A stretch of 64,000 nt of DNA from Leucobacter celer subsp. astrifaciens (GCF_001273835.1 NZ_JHEI01000141.1:1-64000); one strand, 5' to 3'; positions 16,420 to 29,261 are shown, counted from the stretch's first letter. Made by a program: numbers and translations. Notes: generated by a model from the letters alone, not told the origin.

Positions 16420-18998
16420 TGAGCACCGCACCGCGCAGACCCGACGCGGCGTCCGGTACCGCCCCGGATTTCGCGCTCGCGCTCCCCAAGATGTCGCTCG
16501 TCGTGCTGATCGGCGCCTCAGGCTCCGGGAAATCGACGTTTGCGCGCCGCCACTTCGGCGAGTACGAGGTGCTGTCGAGCGACACGTTCCGGGGGATGGT
16601 GTCCAACGACGAGACGGACCAGGCGGCGACCTCGGCCGCGTTCGCCGCGTTGCAGTTCGTCGCGGGCAAACGGCTCGAAGCCGGACTCCTGACCGTGGTC
16701 GACGCCACCAGCGTGCAGCCGAGCGCGCGCAGAGAACTCGTCGCGCTCGCGCGTCGGCACGACGTGCTGCCGGTCGCGATCGTCTTCGATCTCCCGGAGT
16801 CGCTGTGCGTGGCCCGAAACGCCGAGCGCACCGCCGCCGGCAGCGCCCGCGGGGTCGCCCCGGGGGTCGTGAAACGGCAGAGCGATCAGCTCCGGCGCAG
16901 CCTTCGCAACCTCGGCCGCGAGGGCTTCCGCCGGGTGCATACCCTGCGCAGCGAGGAGCAGGTCGACGCCGCGACGATCGTGCGCGAACCGCTGTTGAAC
17001 GACCGCAGCTGGGATCGGGGCCCCTTCGACGTGATCGGCGATGTTCACGGGTGCCGGAGCGAGCTGGAGGCGCTGCTGACCGAGCTCGGGTACGAACTCG
17101 TGCGCGACACGGCCGGTCGGCCGGTCGACGCCAGCCATCCGGAGGGGCGGCGCGTCATCTTCCTGGGCGACCTCGTGGATCGCGGACCGGATTCACCGGG
17201 TGTGCTGCGCCTGGCGATGGGGATGGTGGCGGCTGAGCACGCGCTGGCGGTTCCCGGCAATCACGAGGCCAAGCTCGTGCGTGCGCTCAGGGGCGCCAAG
17301 GTGTCGACCGGGCACGGGCTCGCCGAGACGCTCGCGCAGCTCTCGGGCGAGACGGCCGAGTTCCGGGACGAGGTGCTGACGTTCTGCGACGGGCTGATCT
17401 CCCACCTAGTGCTCGACAGCGGCGAGCTCGTCGTCGCGCACGCCGGGCTCAAGGAGCAGTACCACGGGCGGGCCTCGGGCCGGGTGCGCGAGTACGCGCT
17501 CTACGGCGACGTGACCGGCGAGACCGACGAGCACGGCCTGCCGATCCGCCTGCCCTGGGCCAACGACTACCGCGGTCGCGCCGCGGTGCTGTACGGGCAC
17601 ACGCCCGTCCCCGCGCTCGTGTGGACGAACAACACGGCGTGCCTCGACACCGGCTGCGTTTTCGGGGGCTCCCTCTCGGCCATGCGCTACCCCGAGCGCG
17701 AGGTGGTCCAGGTCCCCGCGGAGCAGACCTGGGCCGAACCGATCCGCCCGCTCGAAGCGCTCAACCCTGAACGGGAGCCGGGCATCCTGCGCCTCGACGA
17801 CGTCCAGGGGCGACTGCGCGTCGAGACGAGCACGCACGGTCGCATCGGGATCAATGAGCGCCAGTCCGCCGGGGGCCTCGAGACCATGAGCCGCTGGGCG
17901 ATCGATCCGCGCCGACTGCTCTACCTGCCGCCGACGATGTCGCCCCCGAAGAGCTCGTCGGTTCCCGGGTACCTCGAGCACCCGCGCGAGGCTTTCGAGT
18001 ACTTCCTCGCGGAGGGCATCACGGAGGTCATCTGCGAGGAGAAGCACATGGGCTCGCGGGCGACGGCGCTTCTCGCGCGGGATCCGGCACGCTTCGATGC
18101 GCCGGAGGCGTGGCGCGGCACCATCTACACGCGAACCGGCCGGCCGTTCTTCGGGCGAGACGAGGAATCCGCGATGCTCGAGCGGATGCACGCCGCGCTC
18201 GACACCGCGGGAGTCTGGGAGGAGCTCGGGGCCGAGTGGGTGCTGCTGGACGGGGAGATGCTGCCGTGGTCGCTGAAGGCCGGTGACCTGATCCGGGATC
18301 TCTACGCCTCGGCGGCGGCATCGGGTCTCGCGGCGACGACCGCTGCGGAGCAGGCGCTCGCCGCAGCGGAGGCGTCCGGTCTGGACGTGCGGGCGATCTC
18401 GGCACGGATGGCCTCGCGCCATGCCGATCTCGAGCGGTTCCGCGACACCTATCGTCGATACGTCGGGCAGCCGGGCGAGGTGCGGTTCGCGCCGTTCCAG
18501 GTGCTCGCGGCAGGCGACAAGACCTATGAGAAGACCGATCACGGCTGGCACCTCGGGATCGCCGACCGCCTGGTCGGTGCGGCCCCTGAGCTGTTCCATG
18601 CGACGGGTCGGCTGCGCGTGGATCTCAGCGATCCCGCGGCGGTCGAGCGGGCGGTGCGGTGGTGGCTGGACCTGACCGAGCGCGGCGGGGAGGGCATGGT
18701 GGTGAAGCCGTTCGCCAACCTCACCCGGACCTCGAAGGGGCTGGTGCAGCCCGGAATCAAGGTCAGAGGGCGCGAGTACCTGCGGATCATCTACGGGCCG
18801 GGTTACGCGGAGGAGCAGGATCTCGCCCGGCTCCGGGAGCGGAACACGGGGCAGAAGCGCTCGCTCGCGGGGCGCGAGTACGCGCTCGGGATCGAGTCGC
18901 TGCACCGGGTCGCCAGAGGCGAACCGCTCTGGAAGGTGCACGAGGCGGTGTTCGCGATCCTGGCGCTCGAATCGGATCCCATCGACCCCAGGCTGTAG
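16419..18998 (+). CDS. pnkp: Polynucleotide kinase-phosphatase-ligase (Pnkp)
   Basis: End-healing and sealing enzyme for cleaved RNA. Three modules are visible in 859 residues: a 5'-kinase with P-loop GASGSGKST (about 31-39); a calcineurin-type 2',3'-phosphatase with DVHGC (about 207), GDLVDRGPDS (about 249), GNHEAK (about 280) and HAGL; and an adenylyltransferase domain with EEKHMGSRA (candidate lysine near 542), LLDGEM (about 608) and EGMVVKPF (about 757). The length matches known bacterial Pnkp. ATG 16419 overlaps the hen1 stop, so the two proteins are made together, as expected of partners in one complex. All key motifs look intact. Confidence 0.95.
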   Translation: MSTAPRRPDAASGTAPDFALALPKMSLVVLIGASGSGKSTFARRHFGEYEVLSSDTFRGMVSNDETDQAATSAAFAALQFVAGKRLEAGLLTVVDATSVQPSARRELVALARRHDVLPVAIVFDLPESLCVARNAERTAAGSARGVAPGVVKRQSDQLRRSLRNLGREGFRRVHTLRSEEQVDAATIVREPLLNDRSWDRGPFDVIGDVHGCRSELEALLTELGYELVRDTAGRPVDASHPEGRRVIFLGDLVDRGPDSPGVLRLAMGMVAAEHALAVPGNHEAKLVRALRGAKVSTGHGLAETLAQLSGETAEFRDEVLTFCDGLISHLVLDSGELVVAHAGLKEQYHGRASGRVREYALYGDVTGETDEHGLPIRLPWANDYRGRAAVLYGHTPVPALVWTNNTACLDTGCVFGGSLSAMRYPEREVVQVPAEQTWAEPIRPLEALNPEREPGILRLDDVQGRLRVETSTHGRIGINERQSAGGLETMSRWAIDPRRLLYLPPTMSPPKSSSVPGYLEHPREAFEYFLAEGITEVICEEKHMGSRATALLARDPARFDAPEAWRGTIYTRTGRPFFGRDEESAMLERMHAALDTAGVWEELGAEWVLLDGEMLPWSLKAGDLIRDLYASAAASGLAATTAAEQALAAAEASGLDVRAISARMASRHADLERFRDTYRRYVGQPGEVRFAPFQVLAAGDKTYEKTDHGWHLGIADRLVGAAPELFHATGRLRVDLSDPAAVERAVRWWLDLTERGGEGMVVKPFANLTRTSKGLVQPGIKVRGREYLRIIYGPGYAEEQDLARLRERNTGQKRSLAGREYALGIESLHRVARGEPLWKVHEAVFAILALESDPIDPRL

Positions 18999-19152
18999 CA
19001 CGCATATGCGGGCGGACGGACTGGTCATCGCCCGTTGCCCGCGGATTCGAGATGCTGCGCACCGGCCGGAGGAGCCGGGCGAGGATACGCGCGACCCCCG
19101 CTCTGCGCCACCCCCTGGTCGGCCACCGCCCTTCGGAGGAGTCTGAAGACAT

Positions 19153-19174
19153 CGAGCGCCCTTCCGGGCGTTCG
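19153..19174 (+). other. Hairpin before the cysteine-rich small gene
   Basis: CGAGCGCCC and GGGCGTTCG form a 9-bp stem (one G-T pair) around TTCC. It is followed at once by AGGGAGGAC, the ribosome binding site of the gene at 19190. It could mark the end of a pnkp transcript or modulate access to that site. The rest of 18999-19189 holds nothing recognisable. Confidence 0.4.
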
Positions 19175-19189
19175 AGGGAGGACTTCATC

Positions 19190-19423
19190 ATGGCTACCTG
19201 CGACACCTGCGGAAACGATTACGACAAGACCTTCACCGTGACGAGGGGCGCTACCAGCGGAACCTTCGACAGCTTCGAGTGCGCGGCGCAGGCGATGGCG
19301 CCGGAGTGCTCCCACTGCGGCTGTCGCATTCTCGGCCACGGCGTCGAGACCGATGGCTCGATCTACTGCTGCGCGCACTGCGCCAGGGCGGTGGGGGAGC
19401 ACGAACTCGTGGACCGGGCATGA
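19190..19423 (+). CDS. Small cysteine-rich, metallothionein-like/zinc-ribbon protein
   Basis: A 77-residue soluble protein with CDTC at residues 4-7 and a C-terminal cluster CSHCGCRILGHGVE...YCCAHCARAVGEHE. It has nine cysteines plus nearby histidines, so it very probably binds zinc or another soft metal. The C-terminal half resembles the prokaryotic metallothionein family and its actinobacterial homologues; function is not known. AGGGAGGAC precedes ATG 19190 strongly. Its stop overlaps the start of the next gene (ATGA). It lies downstream of pnkp, but the 191-nt gap makes cotranscription uncertain. Confidence 0.75.
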   Translation: MATCDTCGNDYDKTFTVTRGATSGTFDSFECAAQAMAPECSHCGCRILGHGVETDGSIYCCAHCARAVGEHELVDRA

Positions 19424-19773
19424 CCGCCCCCGAAGGGGGCGATCGCCGCGCGCGCCCCGATCCCACGAAGATGAAGAACCAGCCGGCGCTGCAGACCTCG
19501 AGCGGCCTGATCTGGGTGGTGATGGCCGGGCTCTTCGCGATCCTCAGCCTCGTACCGCTCGTCATGCTGGCCGTCTCGGCCGGGGCATCGCAGCCCATCG
19601 CCCTGACGGCGGCCGCGCTGGTCGTGCTGCTCTACGCGCTGCTGGTCGTGCTGCGGCTGACGATCCCGGCCGGACCGCGCCGCCTGCGCTGGCTGGCGGT
19701 CTGCATGCTGACCATGGCCCTCGTCGCGCTCCTCGGCGTCTGGCTGTGCGCGCTGATCGAGAACCAGGCGTAA
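19420..19773 (+). CDS. Small membrane protein, unknown function
   Basis: A 117-residue protein I do not recognise. After a polar N-terminus of about 30 residues it has three hydrophobic segments (GLIWVVMAGLFAILSLVPLV; PIALTAAALVVLLYALLVVL; WLAVCMLTMALVALLGVWL). The ATG at 19420 overlaps the stop of the cysteine-rich gene (ATGA), so translational coupling is likely. An internal ATG at 19471 is an alternative start that would remove most of the polar tail. Its only contextual clue is the pairing with the metal-binding-like protein. Confidence 0.7.
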   Translation: MTAPEGGDRRARPDPTKMKNQPALQTSSGLIWVVMAGLFAILSLVPLVMLAVSAGASQPIALTAAALVVLLYALLVVLRLTIPAGPRRLRWLAVCMLTMALVALLGVWLCALIENQA

Positions 19774-19800
19774 CGGAGGGTTCGCCGAGCTGCGGTCGGA

Positions 19801-19806
19801 TAGACT
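19801..19806 (+). promoter_or_regulatory. Putative -10 element of lysC
   Basis: TAGACT would start a transcript near 19813, giving a leader of about 28 nt that contains AGGAGG (19829-19834) before GTG 19841. The leader is too short for a lysine riboswitch. Confidence 0.35.
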
Positions 19807-19840
19807 GGTCGTTCGCGTAGCATTTTGAGGAGGAACCCGC

Positions 19841-22334
<2,494 letters not shown>

Positions 22335-22341
22335 CATCCTG

Positions 22342-22382
22342 CGACGAAGGGGAGCGGCCCGCAGGGTCGCTCCCCTTCGTCG
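22342..22382 (+). terminator. Terminator of lysC-asd
   Basis: CGACGAAGGGGAGCG (22342-22356) pairs perfectly with CGCTCCCCTTCGTCG (22368-22382), a 15-bp stem with an 11-nt loop. No long T tract follows, which is usual for this kind of genome. Confidence 0.75.
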
Positions 22383-22423
22383 TGCGTAGAGCGAGGCAGG
22401 CTGGACGGCGTGGTCGCAGGGGA

Positions 22424-22534
22424 GCAGCGGCAGCCGATTCCGCACGCGAAGCCTGGCTGGGTCTGGCAGCTTCGGTCAGTGCGAAGCACCGTCCGGAGCC
22501 GGAAGGCTTCGCGTGCGGAATCGGCTGCCGCTGC
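22424..22534. repeat. Long inverted repeat (31-bp perfect arms)
   Basis: The arm at 22424-22454 (starting GCAGCGGCAGCCGATTCC) is the exact reverse complement of 22504-22534. The 49-nt loop holds TGGCTGGGTCTGGCAGC at 22454-22470 and a small CTTCG/CGAAG hairpin. It lies between the convergent ends of asd and the metallophosphoesterase gene, 5 nt past the stop of the latter. The same 17-bp loop motif occurs inverted in the repeat at 60215-60387. Confidence 0.85.
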
Positions 22535-22539
22535 GCAGA

Positions 22540-23478
22540 CTACCGCGCGGCTTCCAGCGTGATGAGCGAGGCTTCGGGGCGGCACGCGAAGCGCACCGGC
22601 GCGTAGATCGAGTTGCCGAGGCCGGCGCTCACGTTGAGGAACGCCGCCCGGTGGGCGTCGTACCAGACGCTCAGGCCACGCGCCTGCGCGGTGGGAAGGT
22701 CGCAGTTCGCGGTGAGCGCGCCCACGCCAGGTACACGCACCTGCCCGCCGTGGGTGTGGCCCGCGAGGATCAACTGAGCCCCGTCGTCGAGCAGCTCGCC
22801 CAGCGCCTCCTGATAGGGAGCGTGCACCACGCCCAGGCGCAGCGGAGGCTCTTCCGGGCCGTCCACGCCGTCCTCGGCGTACAGCGCCGCCAGTTCGGCG
22901 CGCATGGCGCTCGCGTCGTCGTAGCGGATGTGCGGGTCGTTCAGGCCCAGCAGTTCGATCCGGGTGCCGCGCAGTTCGAGGCGGGCGGCCGAGTTGTTGA
23001 GGTCGATCGCCCCGAGGCCCTCGAGTCCCGCGGTGAGGGCTTCGGTGTCTATGTCCGGCACCCGGGTGCTCAGGCGGCTGGGGGCCATGAGGTACTTGAA
23101 CGGGTTCTTCAGGATCGGCCCGTAGTAGTCGTTGGAGCCGTGGACGAAGACGGTGGGGGCGATCTCGGCCAGCGGAGCCAGCGCGCGCAGCAGCATCGGG
23201 CGGGCCTGGAGGTGTCCCAGTAGGTCACCGGTCAGCACGACGAGATCGGGTCGCAGCTCGGCGAGCGATCGTACCCAGTCGATCTTGCGGGCTTGCCAGG
23301 GGGCGAGGTGCAGATCGGAGAGCTGCAGTACGCGAATCGGCTCGGCGCCCTCCGCGAGTAGCGGGAGCGTGTGCCGACGCACGGTGAACAGCCGGCGCTC
23401 GATGACGGTGGACCAGAGGAGGATGCCCGCCGCGGTCAGCCCGAGGGCTGCCGCGGCGGGTCGCGATGAGCGCTGCAT
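22540..23478 (-). CDS. Metallophosphoesterase, membrane-anchored
   Basis: A 312-residue calcineurin-like phosphoesterase. Metal-binding motifs appear in order: LQLSDLHLAPW, VVLTGDLLG, VFVHGSNDYYGP (the GNH/D motif with an unusual Ser) and LILAGHTHGGQVRVPG. A hydrophobic segment at residues 8-25 probably anchors it with the enzyme domain outside. It resembles the YkuE/YaeI group, some of which act on lipid-linked pyrophosphates (family knowledge; substrate here unknown). It starts 5 nt after the penicillin-binding protein gene, which suggests an operon and a cell-envelope role. Confidence 0.88.
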   Translation of the reverse strand: MQRSSRPAAAALGLTAAGILLWSTVIERRLFTVRRHTLPLLAEGAEPIRVLQLSDLHLAPWQARKIDWVRSLAELRPDLVVLTGDLLGHLQARPMLLRALAPLAEIAPTVFVHGSNDYYGPILKNPFKYLMAPSRLSTRVPDIDTEALTAGLEGLGAIDLNNSAARLELRGTRIELLGLNDPHIRYDDASAMRAELAALYAEDGVDGPEEPPLRLGVVHAPYQEALGELLDDGAQLILAGHTHGGQVRVPGVGALTANCDLPTAQARGLSVWYDAHRAAFLNVSAGLGNSIYAPVRFACRPEASLITLEAAR

Positions 23479-23483
23479 GGGGC

Positions 23484-26141
23484 TCAGTCGTCGTCCTCGT
23501 TGTTGCCGCAGTTCAGCGTCAGCGTGATCACGCTGCTGGTGCGCGCCTCTGTGCCGCTGCCGGGGCTCACGGAGGTGACCTTGTCCCGTCTCGGGTCCGG
23601 CTTTCCGCTGCCATCGCAGGTGAAGTCGACGTGCGAGAAGCCCGCGCTCTTGAGTGCCGATTCCGCTTCCCGGCCGGTCGAGCCCACGAGGCCGCCCGGC
23701 ACCTCCGTCGCCCTGCCGTTGCTGCGATAGATGGTGACGAGGGAGCCGAGACCGATCGACGCGCCGCCATCCGGATCGCTCTTGGCGATCATGCCCTTCG
23801 CCACCGAGGAGTCGACCTCGCCGCCGTCCGAGACGTCGAAGCCGACCTGCGTGAGCATGGAGACGGCCTCATCGAAGGACTTGCCCTTCACGTCGGGCAC
23901 GGTCACCATGGTCTGCCGGATCGAGGTGGCCGAGGGCTCGGGGAAGGCCGTGCCGCCGTACTTCTGATCGGCGACGTTCATCATAGCGGGCCAGATGCGT
24001 GCGTCGGCGGTCATGAGGTCGCCGAACAGTTTGGTGGAGACGCGACCCATCGTGCCGTCCCACAGCTTCACGGGTTCGGCGTTGCCGACCCAGGTCGCCG
24101 TTGCGACGGTGGTGCTGGCACCCGCGGTCCAGTTGTCGACCACGTCGTCCGTGGTACCGGTCTTCGCGAGGTGAGGCACACCAGCGGCCGACCGCGCATG
24201 GCTCGCGAGTCCGTTGTTCACCGTGTACTCGAGTGCGTAAGCGACACCCGCGGCTACCTCGGGAGCGACACCCTCGGTGCACTTGCTCTTGGTGAAGGGC
24301 ACCTGCTCGCCGTCGGGCCCGAGGATCTTCTCGATCGGCACGGGCGTGCAGACGGTGCCGTCGCCGGCGAACGCCGCGTAGGCCGAGGCGACCGTGATGG
24401 GCGCGATCTCGTCGATGCCGCCGTAGACGTTCGACGGCACCATGGAGAGGTCGCGGACGTTCCCGTTGAGCGTGGGCACCGTCGGGGTCACGCCGTCGTC
24501 CTGCGTCGGCAGATCCGAGGCGCGGTGCAGGCCGAGCTTCTGCGCGGTGGCGAAGGTGTCGCAGAGGTCCATGCGCTGCTGCATCGACACGAGGCCGCCG
24601 TTCACCGAGTTCGCGATGGCGGTGAGCACGGGCTGGTTGCCCCGCGTGCCCTCGTTGTCATTCGTGAAGGGGAAGGAGCCGAAGCCGTAGACGCCGTCCG
24701 GCAGACAACCGGCGCGGATCGAGTTCTCCTGCACGGTGCGGCTGTTGACGTTCACGATGTCGCGCACCGAATGGCCGGTGCGGATCCACTCCGCGAGGGT
24801 GATCGGCTTGAATGTCGAGCCGATCTGGAACCCGCTCGATCCGCCGTACTCGAAGTCGGTGTTGTAGTTGATGTTCGTGTATTCCGGGTTGGAATCGAGG
24901 AAGTCCTGCGCGTTGTTGAATGGCCGGTTCTGCACCATCGCGAGCACCTTGCCGGTGCCGACCCCGACGCTGACGCTGGCGCCGCCCACCTTGATGCCGT
25001 CCATGATCGCGGGCACGTTGCCGTGCATCGCCTCGAGGCCCGCCCGCTGCATGTCGAGGTCGATCGTGGTGTAGATCTGGTAGCCGCCGCGGGCGAAGTT
25101 GAAGGCGCGCTCCTCCTCGTCCTCGCCGAAGTTCGGATCCTGCTTGATGAACCGCTGCACGTAGTCGCAGAAGTGGCCGAGCCCGTAGGTCTTCTCGGCG
25201 AGGAAGCAGCCCTGCTCGCGCGGGGTGATCCTCGGCTCGACCGGGGTGTTGACGGCCTCCTCGTGCTGGGCCGCGGTGATCTTGCCGTGCCGCAGCATGC
25301 TGTCGAGGATCTTGTTGCGGCGCTCCTCGTTGGCGGCGAGGTTCTCCTCGACGTCGAGCTGGTACAGGGAGGGGTTGTTGACGATGGCCACGAGGCTGGC
25401 GGCCTCTGCGAGCGTCAGCTTCTTCGCCGACGTGCTGTAGTAGTACTGGGCAGCCGACTCGATGCCGTAGATCTGCCGGCCGAAGAGCGCGATGTTGAGG
25501 TAGCCGAGCAGGATCTCGTCCTTCGGGTACTTCTTCTCGATGCTGATGGCGTAGCGCATCTCCTGGAGCTTGCGCTCCATGTTCTGCTCCATCGCCTTGT
25601 CGTAGGCCTGCTTCTGCTCCTCCGGGTCGGAGATCGAGTACGCCTCCTGGATGAGCACATTGCGCACGTACTGCATGGTGATGGTCGAGGCGCCCGACAG
25701 GTTCTGCCCGGCTGCGTTCTGCAGTACCGCGCGCCCGCTCGCCAACACGTCGACGCCGCCGTGGGTGTAGAAGCGCGGATCCTCCTCGGACACCGCAGCG
25801 TCCTTCACGAACTGGGAGATCTCGTCCCAGCCCACCGTCTCCCGATCCTGCTCGTAGAACTCCGCGATCTTGTGGGTCGTGCCGTCCGCTTCCGTCGCGA
25901 AGAGCGTCGACGGCTCGGCGAGGCGCCCCGGGTTCAGGTGGTTCGGGAGCTTCTCGAAGATGCCGATCGCCGAGGACGTGGAGATGCCGCTCAGGGCGAC
26001 CACTGGAGTGACCGCGGCGGTGACGAGCACGCCCGCGATGACGCTCATTGCAATGGCTCCGATGATGCCTCCGAGGGCACCGCCCGCGCTGCGCGGCTTG
26101 AATGAGCGCACACGCGAGGACTGTGATGTCTGACGGGTCAT
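23484..26141 (-). CDS. Class A penicillin-binding protein with PASTA domains
   Basis: Bifunctional peptidoglycan synthase, PonA-like, 885 residues. One N-terminal membrane helix (about 22-48) is followed by a GT51 glycosyltransferase domain with EDPRFYTHGGVDVLASGRA and GASTITMQYVRN. The transpeptidase domain has the nucleophile motif STFK in GSTFKPITL, ANSVNGG (SxN) and KTGTTDD (KTG). Two PASTA-like repeats end the protein (VPDVKGKSFDEAVSML and TEVPGGLVGSTGREAESALK), then an acidic tail. ATG 26141 is chosen because it precedes the short basic tail and anchor; the open frame upstream is not conserved. Confidence 0.95.
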   Translation of the reverse strand: MTRQTSQSSRVRSFKPRSAGGALGGIIGAIAMSVIAGVLVTAAVTPVVALSGISTSSAIGIFEKLPNHLNPGRLAEPSTLFATEADGTTHKIAEFYEQDRETVGWDEISQFVKDAAVSEEDPRFYTHGGVDVLASGRAVLQNAAGQNLSGASTITMQYVRNVLIQEAYSISDPEEQKQAYDKAMEQNMERKLQEMRYAISIEKKYPKDEILLGYLNIALFGRQIYGIESAAQYYYSTSAKKLTLAEAASLVAIVNNPSLYQLDVEENLAANEERRNKILDSMLRHGKITAAQHEEAVNTPVEPRITPREQGCFLAEKTYGLGHFCDYVQRFIKQDPNFGEDEEERAFNFARGGYQIYTTIDLDMQRAGLEAMHGNVPAIMDGIKVGGASVSVGVGTGKVLAMVQNRPFNNAQDFLDSNPEYTNINYNTDFEYGGSSGFQIGSTFKPITLAEWIRTGHSVRDIVNVNSRTVQENSIRAGCLPDGVYGFGSFPFTNDNEGTRGNQPVLTAIANSVNGGLVSMQQRMDLCDTFATAQKLGLHRASDLPTQDDGVTPTVPTLNGNVRDLSMVPSNVYGGIDEIAPITVASAYAAFAGDGTVCTPVPIEKILGPDGEQVPFTKSKCTEGVAPEVAAGVAYALEYTVNNGLASHARSAAGVPHLAKTGTTDDVVDNWTAGASTTVATATWVGNAEPVKLWDGTMGRVSTKLFGDLMTADARIWPAMMNVADQKYGGTAFPEPSATSIRQTMVTVPDVKGKSFDEAVSMLTQVGFDVSDGGEVDSSVAKGMIAKSDPDGGASIGLGSLVTIYRSNGRATEVPGGLVGSTGREAESALKSAGFSHVDFTCDGSGKPDPRRDKVTSVSPGSGTEARTSSVITLTLNCGNNEDDD

Positions 26142-26244
26142 AGAATCAAGGGTAAGCGACGTTGCTGACAAAACCACGAAGCGGGTGCGCCCGCGGGCCT
26201 CGTCGCCCATACCATCGCCACCGACCACCGAGGGAGACCCGTAC

Positions 26245-26412
26245 GTGAGTGATACGACCGAAGCCCCGCGCTGGGAGTACTTCGTGACGCCGCTGCTGCT
26301 GCACAACGAGGCCCAGATCCTGAACAACTGGGGGGCACAGGGCTGGGAGCTCGTGCAGATCATCGAGGGCCCGGCCGGTGGGAACGTCGCATACCTGAAG
26401 AGGAAGGCCTGA
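26245..26412 (+). CDS. DUF4177-like small protein
   Basis: A 55-residue protein with the compact pattern WEYFVTPLLLHNEAQILNNW and GWELVQIIEGPAGGNVAYLKR, which matches DUF4177-like proteins found beside ridA in actinobacteria. Function is unknown. GTG 26245 follows GAGGGAG (26230-26236); the frame extends upstream without a ribosome binding site. The next gene starts 1 nt after its stop, so the two are coupled. The divergent penicillin-binding protein gene starts 103 nt away. Confidence 0.8.
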   Translation: MSDTTEAPRWEYFVTPLLLHNEAQILNNWGAQGWELVQIIEGPAGGNVAYLKRKA

Positions 26413-26413
26413 T

Positions 26414-26890
26414 ATGGCGTCAGTAATCGAGGAACGGCTGAGCGAACTCGGCTTCGAGGTTCCCGAGGTGGCCGCGGCCGTCGCGGCGTACGTGCCGGCG
26501 ATGCGCGACGGCGACTACGTCTACACCGCCGGGCAGCTGCCCTTCGTCGACGGGGCGCTCCCCGCCACGGGCAAGGTGGGCGAGGGCGCGGGACTCGTCA
26601 CGCCCGAGCAGGCCACCGATCTCGCTCAGCTCTGCGCCCTCAACGCGCTCGCGGCGGTGCGCGGAGTGGTCGGTTCGCTCGACAAGATCACGCAGGTGGT
26701 CAAGGTGACCGCGTTCGTCGCGTCGGATCCCTCGTTCACTGGTCAGCCGGGCGTCGCCAACGGCGCCTCGGTCTTCCTCGGTCGCGTGTTCGGCGACCTC
26801 GGCATTCACGTGCGCTCGGCCGTGGGCGTGGCGGTGCTTCCGCTCGACGCCCCCGTCGAGATCGAGTTCGTGTTCAAAGTCGAGGACTGA
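26414..26890 (+). CDS. ridA: RidA/YjgF-family protein
   Basis: RidA proteins hydrolyse reactive enamine/imine intermediates such as 2-aminoacrylate (family knowledge). The 158-residue protein has YVYTAGQLPFVDG, an internal VVGSLDKITQVVKVTAFVAS and the C-terminal HVRSAVGVAVLPLDAPVEIEF. The arginine that binds the substrate carboxylate in active RidA fits the R of VRSAVGV. It is longer than the classical 128-residue RidA because of loops near 50-70, placing it in the YjgH/RutC-like side of the family. It follows the DUF4177 gene by 1 nt. Confidence 0.88.
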   Translation: MASVIEERLSELGFEVPEVAAAVAAYVPAMRDGDYVYTAGQLPFVDGALPATGKVGEGAGLVTPEQATDLAQLCALNALAAVRGVVGSLDKITQVVKVTAFVASDPSFTGQPGVANGASVFLGRVFGDLGIHVRSAVGVAVLPLDAPVEIEFVFKVED

Positions 26891-26917
26891 GGGATCACAG
26901 CGGCGCAGCCGCTTGAT

Positions 26918-26963
26918 GCGTCAGTAGATGTCACCTAGACCGTCGCGAGGACTACTGGCGCGC
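26918..26963. repeat. Small dispersed inverted-repeat element, copy A
   Basis: GCGTCAGTAGATGTCACC (26918-26935) is followed by CGTCGCGAGG and then CTACTGGCGCGC. The ends form an imperfect inverted repeat. The left half and the CGCGAGG core recur at 46080-46134. It lies after ridA and before the terminator. Confidence 0.6.
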
Positions 26964-26988
26964 GTAGCGGGGTGATGCCGGGCAGAAC

Positions 26989-27030
26989 GCCTGAGGGGCG
27001 GATCCGCGAGTTCGGATCCGCCCCTCAGGC
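26989..27030. terminator. Bidirectional terminator between ridA and acs
   Basis: An 18-bp perfect stem, GCCTGAGGGGCGGATCCG at 26989-27006 with its complement at 27013-27030, around a 6-nt loop. It separates two convergent genes and could serve both. Confidence 0.8.
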
Positions 27031-27052
27031 GTGTAGCGCTGCAGTGCCGGGA

Positions 27053-29041
<1,989 letters not shown>

Positions 29042-29261
29042 GGACGCCCTTATCCGATCGTTCGAGTGCGCGCCGTCCGCCGGCGCGGGGCCGAATCCGC
29101 GCACCGGCGAGTGGAGCAGTGCGCTATCCAGGGTATACCTTCCTCCCGGTGCGACTGATGCTTCGCTCACCGAGCGGAGAAAGACGCAGAGGGCTCGCGA
29201 GTTGTCCACATCGAGGCAACGGCGGATGCGCCGAGCACGCTCCCGTGTTTCGCTGAATCTC

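Noticed and set aside
19807..19840. A lysine riboswitch before lysC
   Set aside because: The predicted leader is about 28 nt, far too short, and no conserved junctions are seen in the preceding spacer.
22335..22539. A small RNA-only interpretation of the whole spacer after asd
   Set aside because: The first part is an ordinary terminator for asd. Only the second part needs an explanation, and no promoter for a small RNA is visible.
23466..26105. An 879-codon open frame on the + strand opposite the penicillin-binding protein gene
   Set aside because: The minus-strand frame carries all GT51, transpeptidase and PASTA motifs. The + frame is a Val/Glu/His/Arg-rich composition effect of high-GC third positions with no recognisable domain.
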